A DNA stretch of 15,405 nt, taken from NCBI GenBank assembly GCA_030637065.1, contig DAOVVQ010000066.1, positions 1 to 15,405 on the forward strand, in the 5' to 3' direction. Each line of letters opens with the position of its first letter. The stretch's first letter is position 1. Made by a program: the position numbers and the translations under genes. Under the pieces are notes generated by a model. The model was not told the origin of the DNA. It worked only from the letters and a program-made list of their open reading frames with translations, and ran no database searches. Of the stretch, positions 7,368 to 14,700 are shown piece by piece. The stretch is from Planctomycetota bacterium (lineage in GTDB: Bacteria > Planctomycetota > Phycisphaerae > Sedimentisphaerales > Anaerohalosphaeraceae).

Positions 7368-8078
7368 TTATGGCAAACTAATCCAGCTTTGGTTGAATAT
7401 TTCTACATCCCCCTCATCAACTGATTTACTCACATTAAGATCGGCTCCCTCGCACCAATTCGGGTCGGCGCAGGGAGAGAGCCAGTATCGGCTGATAAAA
7501 TCGAAATCCTCGAAGTTAATACCACCATCGCTGTTAATATCCAGTGAGGTTTGGCGAAACAGCCGGGCGGGCAGCCCTTCTTTGTTCATCAGGTTGCCGA
7601 TGGCATAGCGGCTCCAGGCATAGCGGACCCCAACCGGGCTCGAAACGGCTGGGGAGGAGACCAGGACATCGTTGCTGTCAATCGTGGCGGTAGCATCGGC
7701 GAAGTTGCCGTCGGCGTCACATACCTCGAACCACGTCAGTTTCGGCGCAATGTCGGTGTTTATGGCCAGGCCACTGCCAATTTCATCGAAGTGCAGGCGA
7801 AGCCGGCTCCCTTCGACCGCAGCTAAGCGGAAGATGGGCCCGGAGTCGAGCAGACCGGAGAAGCCATAGGTGTTTTTGAGGGCTCGCAGCGCCATGCGTT
7901 CGCCGGCTGGGCGTTTGCTCTTCGGATGAAGGCTGTTGCCGTCGACGATGTCACTGATGACAACCATGTAGCTGTTGGCGATCTCATCCATCGCCAGGGT
8001 CTGTGCTTCCCAGAAGTGCGGCAGCGCCGGATCGGCTTCCTCGACGGTATCCCAGCCAAAGTAGGGTGGGATCTGCAT
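7368..8078 (-). pseudogene. Sialate O-acetylesterase C-terminal half with dockerin-like tail (5'-truncated, out of frame with its upstream part)
   Basis: The open frame has an ATG at 8078, but homology extends back to about 8132 in the same frame (G-C-W-R-T-D-W-N-C-G-E-F-P-F-Y-Y before MQIPPY), where TGA TGA closes it (8153-8148). Residues 1-175 match the C-terminal half of SASA-type sialate O-acetylesterases: HFWEAQTLA, MVVISDIVDG-NSLHPKSKRPAGERMAL (candidate catalytic D43/H51) and PVGVRYAWSRYAIGNLMNKEGLPARLFR. The N-terminal half with the catalytic serine is missing. Residues 178-236 form a two-repeat dockerin/EF-hand-like tail (DINSDGGINFEDF; DLNVSKSVDEGDV), as planctomycete exported proteins often have. 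Without the serine block the esterase is unlikely to work. It reads on from the signal-peptide fragment 8449-7823 in a different frame, so this is best seen as the 3' part of one broken gene. Confidence 0.7.
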
Positions 8079-8449
8079 GTAATAGAAGGGAAATTCGCCA
8101 CAGTTCCAGTCCGTGCGCCAGCAACCGACAGAGTAAACCGAAGCGACTCATCATCGCCGACATTGCTTGCTGAACTGCCCTGATCGATAAGGGTATTGGC
8201 CAGACCATTGTGGACCGCCAGCCTCTTGGTCGTAGTGGCGCGAATATTGCCGCCCGTACTTTCGATCGAAAGGGAAAAGGTCACCCCATTGGCGCTGATC
8301 GTGCCAGTTTGCGAAGATGAGGTGTTGTTGACAACCCCCTGGGCCGCCCAATCATCGAACGTAATGGTTTCACCATTTGCAGGTGAGATCATTGCAGCTA
8401 CGAGAGCCAGGATTGCAAGAACTACAGATATATTCGGTTTTTTCATCAT
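7823..8449 (-). pseudogene. Signal peptide and jelly-roll-like N-terminal fragment, fused out of frame to the esterase remnant
   Basis: The frame starts at ATG 8449 (or 8446; two ATGs in tandem) with AAAGGA about ten bases upstream. A longer start at 8485 also exists but leaves only two bases after its GGAGG. Residues 1-27 are a clear signal peptide (KKPNISVVLAILALVAAMISPANGE). Residues 28-110 (ETITFDDWAAQGVVNN...GDDESLRFTLSVAG) look like the N-terminal part of a beta-sandwich domain seen in exported planctomycete and PEP-CTERM-type proteins; this is a resemblance, not an identified family. From about 8120 on, the translation (SHPTLAGIPSRKPIRRCR...) is a shadow of the sialate O-acetylesterase frame. 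The true coding sense switches by one frame between about 8148 and 8118. Deletion between two neighbouring genes or domains explains this best. A strong promoter is still present at 8507-8535. Confidence 0.6.
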
Positions 8450-8506
8450 ATTTACGGCATCCTTTGGACACTCAAAAGATACCATCTCCTCCGTACAACA
8501 TCAATA

Positions 8507-8535
8507 ATCTTACCAAAACCACCTTGAACTGTCAA
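8507..8535 (-). promoter_or_regulatory. Strong sigma70-like promoter P1 of the fused esterase gene, with conserved spacer
   Basis: On the minus strand TTGACA (8535-8530) and TAAGAT (8512-8507) are spaced by 17 bases, with an extended -10 (TGG directly before). Transcription would begin near 8500, about 50 bases before ATG 8449. The spacer is very similar to that of promoter P2 at 11586-11614 (see findings). Confidence 0.75.
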
Positions 8536-8589
8536 GGATTATCGTCTTCGAGGCAGCTCAAATCTGTCTTAAAATTTCCAGCTTTTTAT

Positions 8590-8601
8590 GGCGATATCGC
8601 C
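8590..8601. other. Perfect 12-base palindrome after the GH97 stop
   Basis: GGCGATATCGCC lies five bases past the TAA of the GH97 gene. No T-run follows on the minus strand, so it is not a standard intrinsic terminator; it might stabilise the transcript end. Confidence 0.3.
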
Positions 8602-8605
8602 TGCA

Positions 8606-11344
8606 TTACTTGCTGGTGAGATGCTTTTTGAAGAAGAGTATGGCGTGTTTCGGGTACTTTTCGAATTCGGGCTTGTGTTCTTTTGATTTTGATGAATGCG
8701 GTGTTTTTGGCCATTCGGATTCAATTGTAAAACCGGATTTCCGCAGGGAGGCGGTGAATTCCTTTGCGATACTCAATCGGGGATCGAGTGTGCCGCACAT
8801 GATGAGAAACGGGACGTTCCTGGCGTCTTTCTTCGCAGCAAGAGGGGCGATCTTAGCTGTTCGCAAGTCAAAAAGATCTCGGAGTCTCTCGGGAACTTTT
8901 TCGGCATTTTTTTGAGAGGAAAGGAAAACCTCCGGGTTCTTCACTTCGCCGTATTCCTGAATGAGCAATCTTCCGTCCGGGGTTGACCATGTGCCAGCGG
9001 CAAAAGATGCACATGCCTGAACCATGTCGGGATTTGAAAGGGCAAAACGATGTGTGAACTGGCCGCCCATGGAGTATCCCGTCAGCAATATCTTTGAATG
9101 CAACTTGAATTCGGCGCGGACGTCTTGGAGTACCTGTTTTAGAAAATCGCCCTCTCCCAGAGCGGGAAAACGACTTACCTGTTTATCTTCCGTATTAAAC
9201 TCCGGCGAAATCACAATCGAAGGCAGCTTTAGCTTGTCGGCGAGCCGGCGCATGGCAATGGCTTTAGGGTTTGTTAGTGCCTGGCCGCCTCCGCCGTGTA
9301 CGACGACGAGTGGCCAATAGGTGTTGTCGGGATTAAACTCTTTCGGCAAGCGGATAAAGTATTGGCGCGTGGCGCCCTGGAACTCAAGAGTACGCTTCAA
9401 TGGTTCATTGCTCTGGGGTATAGCTGCCGCTGTCAGGGATAACGTAAAGCCGCCAAAGGGAGGAATCTTTCTGTCCCATATTGACGGTTCGGAAATCCGC
9501 TGCACCTCGAACTGCATAAGAGGGTCCAGCCCTTCTGTAATGGCAATGCACTCGGCCAACGGGCCAAATCGTTTTAGATCCAAAGCGACTGTCTGTGGTT
9601 TGTCGGTGCCATTTAGTCCGACGATGAACCAGCGGTCCTTTGCCCGTCGGGCAAGTACGACCAATCGTCCGGGATCACCGATCAGGCAAACCGTTTCATC
9701 CCACACGGCTGGCGCGTTTCGCAGTACCCCCTTGACCTCCTCCGGTAAACTTCGAAACATCTCGGTGGAATCAGCATAATGAATAATCCCCGAGGTAAAG
9801 ACAAGCCCAGCGGCTAATTCATGGACGGCTGTGGTTTTTCGGGGGAACTTTCGCATGGTCAGCGCCACCGGCGTGGTGTCCATTGGGGCAATGACATTGC
9901 GTGTAAAGGGCAAGATCGTGTTCTGCTCGGCAGTTCCCGCGGGATAGCGGCTTTCATAAAAATAAGATTCAGTGCCCAAAACCGCTTCGGCAGTGAGCAG
10001 ATTTGGCCATGTTCGATGCCAGGCCCGTGGGATCGTGCAACCATGAAAATTTACCACCAGCTTTCGTTTGGCCGCATCTGCGAGTGTCGCCAGCATGGCG
10101 GCCATCGTCTCCTGCCGGTCGGAGCACCAGAAATCCACCTTGATCCCGTAAACGCCCTGGCGAACCATCTCATCGAGTTTTCGTCTTCGTTCGGCGGGAT
10201 CGTAAAAATCCTTTGCACTGGTCCATGCCAGCGGTCTGACCGTTTGCTTTTTTGCATAGCTGCTTATCGATCCAAGATCGGTTTTCCACCATCCCGCATC
10301 AAACAGGGTATATTCCCAGCCGAATTCCGCCGCCAAATCGGTAAACTCATCGAAGAGAGCTTGATCGGTCGGTCCTTTCGGATGGGACCACCACGCCCAC
10401 GAAGCCCGGCCCGCCCGGATCCAAGAGGTCTCTTCAATGCGGCATGGCGCGGCCATGTCAGTGACTAATGTGGAATTTAGAATTCCGCCCGCCTTATCCG
10501 CCAGGATGATGACCCGCCACGGGGTTTTGGAGGTCCGAACAGAGGCCTTCTTTGCATTCGGATCAAATGTTTTTGCACCTGTAACTTCGTCTTCATAGGC
10601 AAAGGCAACTTGATATCGCCCCTTTGAGGATGGATCCTCCTCCAGATGAGAGGCGCAATATGAGCCATCGACATTGGATTCTGCCAGGAGCATCCAGCAT
10701 TGTGCCGCCTCGATATGAAACAGCCCCGGCAAACACCAACCCCTCGGTTTTTGTCGTGACCGCGGAGGCATGTCTCCCGGGCTAACATGAAAGAAGAAAT
10801 CCTCATACGCAGGCGTAAATCGCCCGGCTGCATGATATGGTTGCAGCCACGCCCTGGCGGAAACGGGCACCTCGAACACGGTCACTTCTTCTGTCACCGT
10901 TTGCAAGGTGTCATCGCCGCCCTCCAATCGGCAACGAAAGGCGATCCCCTCATTACCGGCCACAAGATCAATGGCCAAAATGGAATCATGTGCATTTTTA
11001 AACCTCACCTGTTTTCTGGCCAGCAAACTGTCTACTGAGAGACGATTGCCCACAACCAGTTGATAAGTCTCGCGATATAATTCTTCCTGTCCTACATCAT
11101 GGAGCACCATAGCCCGGCTGAGATCCCGGGTCTCGCACCGCAAGCCTATCGACGAATCCCGGATCAAGACATGCCCCTTCCTCTCGATACGATACATAGG
11201 GCACCCCTGGGCGGTTAGCGAAATAAAGATCGTGTTCAGGCCGTTGGGTGAATCGAGGCAGCATACATCCCTCACCTCCGCATGGGCTGCCTGAAACAAC
11301 ATCAATGGAATACCCATCAGCCAGACAAGTCTACTATAATCCAT
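8606..11344 (-). CDS. GH97 family glycosidase fused to a C-terminal alpha/beta-hydrolase (esterase) domain
   Basis: A 912-residue exported protein. Residues 1-22 are a signal peptide ending AAHA|E. About 25-290 is the GH97 N-terminal beta-sandwich, and about 295-545 the (beta/alpha)8 domain with SWAWWSHP (315-322), YTLFDAGWW (345-353), GIKVDFWCSDRQ (400-411), VNFHGCTIPR (431-440) and TAEAVLGTE (451-459). D404 occupies the nucleophile place of retaining GH97 enzymes (alpha-galactosidase-like); E453 or E459 is the likely acid/base. About 550-640 is the C-terminal beta domain. Residues 650-912 are an added alpha/beta-hydrolase of the feruloyl/PHB-esterase kind: VVVHGGGG (680-687), GYSMGG with S758, GTLDP with D854, and H883. 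GH97 proteins usually end near 650-700 residues, so the fusion is an extra. The start has GGAG seven bases upstream. It probably removes a sugar and an acyl group from the same glycan; the substrate is inferred. Confidence 0.93.
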   Translation of the reverse strand: MDYSRLVWLMGIPLMLFQAAHAEVRDVCCLDSPNGLNTIFISLTAQGCPMYRIERKGHVLIRDSSIGLRCETRDLSRAMVLHDVGQEELYRETYQLVVGNRLSVDSLLARKQVRFKNAHDSILAIDLVAGNEGIAFRCRLEGGDDTLQTVTEEVTVFEVPVSARAWLQPYHAAGRFTPAYEDFFFHVSPGDMPPRSRQKPRGWCLPGLFHIEAAQCWMLLAESNVDGSYCASHLEEDPSSKGRYQVAFAYEDEVTGAKTFDPNAKKASVRTSKTPWRVIILADKAGGILNSTLVTDMAAPCRIEETSWIRAGRASWAWWSHPKGPTDQALFDEFTDLAAEFGWEYTLFDAGWWKTDLGSISSYAKKQTVRPLAWTSAKDFYDPAERRRKLDEMVRQGVYGIKVDFWCSDRQETMAAMLATLADAAKRKLVVNFHGCTIPRAWHRTWPNLLTAEAVLGTESYFYESRYPAGTAEQNTILPFTRNVIAPMDTTPVALTMRKFPRKTTAVHELAAGLVFTSGIIHYADSTEMFRSLPEEVKGVLRNAPAVWDETVCLIGDPGRLVVLARRAKDRWFIVGLNGTDKPQTVALDLKRFGPLAECIAITEGLDPLMQFEVQRISEPSIWDRKIPPFGGFTLSLTAAAIPQSNEPLKRTLEFQGATRQYFIRLPKEFNPDNTYWPLVVVHGGGGQALTNPKAIAMRRLADKLKLPSIVISPEFNTEDKQVSRFPALGEGDFLKQVLQDVRAEFKLHSKILLTGYSMGGQFTHRFALSNPDMVQACASFAAGTWSTPDGRLLIQEYGEVKNPEVFLSSQKNAEKVPERLRDLFDLRTAKIAPLAAKKDARNVPFLIMCGTLDPRLSIAKEFTASLRKSGFTIESEWPKTPHSSKSKEHKPEFEKYPKHAILFFKKHLTSK

Positions 11345-11351
11345 ATAACAT

Positions 11352-11372
11352 CTCCAATGGAGCCTTATGGCT
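11352..11372 (-). promoter_or_regulatory. Alternative small hairpins over the GH97 ribosome binding site
   Basis: On the minus strand the sequence reads AGCC-ATAA-GGCT followed by CTCC-ATT-GGAG, the two sharing two bases. GGAG is the ribosome binding site of the GH97 gene (seven bases before ATG 11344). The CTCC stem could hide it, and the upstream stem would compete with that. The stems are only four pairs, so regulation is speculative. Confidence 0.25.
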
Positions 11373-11384
11373 TTAGTCCTGTAC

Positions 11385-11420
11385 CAGTAAGCAGGGTTCT
11401 CAAGCTGCTTCTATTTACTG
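11385..11420 (-). promoter_or_regulatory. Interrupted hairpin in the GH97 leader
   Basis: CAGTAAGCAG (11385-11394) can pair with CTGC (11405-11408) and TTACTG (11415-11420), leaving a six-base bulge on one side. It lies in the leader of the GH97 transcript. No known riboswitch is recognised. Confidence 0.25.
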
Positions 11421-11468
11421 CTATGAATCACGTATTGAATATCCGTTCGCCACGGTGACAGCAACCGG

Positions 11469-11497
11469 ATTATATAGCCGTTCGCGCTCTGTGTAAA
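11469..11497 (-). promoter_or_regulatory. Sigma70-like promoter of the GH97-esterase gene
   Basis: On the minus strand TTTACA (11497-11492) and a perfect TATAAT (11474-11469) are spaced by 17 bases. Transcription would start near 11462, leaving a leader of about 118 bases. Its spacer does not resemble that of P1/P2. Confidence 0.65.
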
Positions 11498-11585
11498 ACT
11501 AATGACTGAAAACGGTCCGGTATATAACACTCCTACTCCGAGCATTCTTGTAAATCCTCGAAAACTGCTTTGGAAAAGAGAAAGT

Positions 11586-11614
11586 TTGATAGTTCAAGTT
11601 GAATTTGGTATAAT
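11586..11614 (+). promoter_or_regulatory. Strong sigma70-like promoter P2 upstream of the PQQ/methyltransferase gene, with conserved spacer
   Basis: TTGATA (11586-11591) and TATAAT (11609-11614) are spaced by 17 bases, with an extended -10 (TGG directly before). Transcription would begin near 11620. The 34-base block 11586-11619 agrees at 27 positions with the minus-strand block 8535-8502 (promoter P1). Confidence 0.75.
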
Positions 11615-11638
11615 CATTGGTACCGAAAGGATTGAATT

Positions 11639-11776
11639 ATGTTTTGTAAACGTTTGAGACCTCTGAAAGACTATGATACCCTTGCTTTGGTCGTTGTTTT
11701 TGGAACAAAAACAAACCTGGCAGTGGAATACACCCTGTTTTTCAGGGACCCATTTGTAATAAGCGGACCCAACTAA
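11639..11776 (+). CDS. Possible 45-residue leader protein
   Basis: ATG 11639 lies about 19 bases after the expected start of transcription from P2 and has AAAGGA seven bases upstream, which is better than many real genes in the window. The frame ends at TAA 11774-11776, 13 bases before the ATG of the large propeller gene. The product (MFCKRLRPLKDYDT..., ending DPFVISGPN) has a basic N-terminus and a hydrophobic stretch (LALVVVFG), but matches no family I know. It is too AT-rich and short to be confident. It could be a real small protein, a leader peptide coupling translation to the next gene, or chance. A hairpin CCCTG-TTTTT-CAGGG (11733-11747) lies within it. Confidence 0.35.
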   Translation: MFCKRLRPLKDYDTLALVVVFGTKTNLAVEYTLFFRDPFVISGPN

Positions 11777-11789
11777 TTAGGAGCATATA

Positions 11790-14700
11790 ATGAGCAAAAT
11801 CAAAATCCTCGCTGTTTGCATAATTCTTTCCATTCAGGGCCTCGTCGCCGGCAACACAGCCGAAACTATAAGAAACAGCGGGATCAAAGGCGGAATCGTG
11901 GTTCACCTCGGTTGTGACAACGGCAGGGAGACGGCTGAAATGTTACTGACCAGCAGCTATCTGGTCCACGGTCTGGACACCAATATCGCTAATATCGCCA
12001 AAGCCAGGGCTTATATCCGTTCCAGGAACCTGTATGGCCCGGTGTCGGTAGCTAAGTACGACGGCAAAACCCTTCCTTACGGCGACAATATCGTGAATCT
12101 GATTGTGGCTGACACGTTAGGCGAAGTCTCCATGGAAGAGGCGATGCGAGTCTTGACACCGCTTGGCGCCATAGTCGTCAACGGCAAAAAAACGATCAAG
12201 CCCTGGCCGAAGACCATCGACGACTGGCCCCAATACCTCAACAAAGCCGACAATAACGCGGTGGCAAAAGATTCCGTAGCTGGCCCGCCCCGCCATATCC
12301 AGTGGACCGACAAGCCCACCTGGTGCCGTTCCCACATGGCTATCCCGACGGTGGCCAGCATGGTCTCCGGTAATGGCCGTCTGTTCTCGATCGAAGACGC
12401 TGCCCCGCCGGACAATCCATTCCTGCCCGCCGCCTTTCGAATTGTCGCCCGTGACGCTTTTAACGGAAAGGAGCTTTGGGCCCGCAAGATCACCCGCTGG
12501 GAATCGGTGACCATGTACATCAAATGCCAACCCGTTCAGCAACAGCGGCGAATGGCGGTGGTTAGCGATACGCTCTACTGTACCCTCGAGTTGGAAGGCC
12601 CCGTTTCCGCCCTGGATGCGGCTACCGGCGAAATACTGAAAACTTACAAGAACACGAGCCCGACCCAGGAAGTGGCCTATGACCGGGGGACCCTTTTCCT
12701 GAATGTCGGCGAGAGGTTCAGCACAGCGGCATATAACATCGTGAAACTGAAAGAAAAGCCTTTTGTCGAGGGTGTTGACCCCTCGGGTCCTTTCCACGGC
12801 GCAGGCTTTAAAGAAGGTTATGCCCCGGAGATCAAGGATAAGAAAAATCCTACAAGCGCGATTCTTGCCATTAACCCGAAAACAGGCAGGCAACTGTGGG
12901 CCATCCGTAACATCAACAACTACACCGCAGGTTCACTCTCTATCAAAGGCAACTATGCGGTGTACCAGGCTGCAAACGGATTATTCTGCGTCAACGCCAG
13001 GACCGGAAAGAGTATCTGGGCCAAAAAGAAATCCATTATTAACTCGTTGGGACACGACTCTTTTACCCCCGGCACTACGCCGAATACGGTCGTAATTGCT
13101 GATGACAAGGTCTTTGCCGTCGAGGGAGAAGCCCCCAGTGCAAAAGTCAGTTCCAATCCGAAGAACACTGTGTTCGCCTACTCGCTGAAAGACGGCAGAC
13201 AACTCTGGCAGGCGCCGGTTCAGGGCAACTACGAGTCCTCATCCGACATTTTCTATGTCAAGGGATCCCTGTGGGTCGGCGGGCAAAACCCGATGCAGCT
13301 TAATATTGAAACCGGCGAGGTTATCAAGAAGATCGTACAGAAAATGACAGGTCCGATGGGGCATGATCGTTGCTACCGCAATTATATCACCGAAAATTAC
13401 TTCATCAACAGCAAGACCGGCGGGGCCGACTTTCTCGAACTGGAAACGAGTAAGGAATTACCCAACCACTGGACTCGCGGCGGCTGCGGCAGCGGCGTTC
13501 TACCTGCCAATGGCCTGGTGTATACGACTCCTTACTCGTGCACGTGCAGTATGGGAGCCATGTTTCAGGGCATGAATGCGTATGCCTCCACAAAAAGCCC
13601 ATTGCAGACCTCCGACGAGGCCATCACCGTCAAACGTTCCATCCGGCTCGAGAAGGGGCCGGCCTACGATAAGATCACAAAATCCACCCCCGCAACCGCC
13701 GATGATTGGCCCGCGTACCGCTATGATGGATTCCGCGGCGGCATCACGAAGACTCGGGTTCCCGCGACACTCAAGGAGCGTTGGAAGGCCAAACTTCCCA
13801 CGAAGCCGAGTGCCTTGACCGTCGCAGATGGTAAGGTTTTCGCCTGCGATATTGATACGCATACGCTGTATGCCCTCAACAGCGGCACCGGCAGAACGGA
13901 TTGGACATTCACCGCGGACGGACGGATCGACTCTCCTCCCGCTTATTACAAAGGCATGGTGTTGTTCGGCTGTCGCGACGGTTGGGTTTACTGCCTCAGG
14001 GCCTCGGACGGGGCGCTGGCCTGGCGGTTCAAGGACCTGCCGGACAAACTCATCGGTGCGTATGGACAACTGGAATCCGCCTGGCCCGTTTCGGGGAGTG
14101 TGTTGATACTGAATGACACGCTTTACTTTGCCGCAGGCCGGTCATCGTTCCTGGACGGCGGCATCTTTCTTTATGCTCTGAATCCCCGCTCCGGAAAACT
14201 GCTCAAAAGCCGCTCGTACTACGGTCCTTTCGAAGAGGGCTCCGGATTTCCCGTCGGCAGAGACGCAGGCTTTAAGAACGATGTCCTGGTAACCGACGGC
14301 ACGAATCTCTACCTTCGCCAAAAAGCCTTTGGCCTTGACTTGGGAGATGCCGCTGAGGGGACGCACATCATACCCATCGGCGGCTTCCTGGACGGCCAGC
14401 CCCAGCATCGGACCGGCTGGAGCCTGTCATCGGCGCTGAGCAAGAAAAACCCGGGTGACATCATGGCCAGCAACGGCAAAGATTACTATGAGGTTCAGGG
14501 CTTCCCGCTATGGGCAAACCACTCCTACTTTGATCCGCGGGTAAACGGATATACGCTTTTTGCAGGCACCTTCGATTCGACACCAAAGGCCACGGCGGAA
14601 AATGCGGCAAGGGCCAGACGGGGCAAACGAGGTGGCAATAAGAGCATCGCAGCCGCCAGGGAGACAACTAAGGAATCCTGGCGGCTGAACATCCCCATCA

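Larger units (their letters stand above)
11345..11789. other. Divergent control region between the GH97 and PQQ/methyltransferase genes
   Basis: This 445-base region holds two back-to-back promoters (minus 11469-11497, plus 11586-11614). It also has a leader of about 118 bases for the GH97 gene with small hairpins, and a 45-codon frame (11639-11776) before the plus-strand gene. The segment 11498-11585 shows nothing I recognise. Confidence 0.6.
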
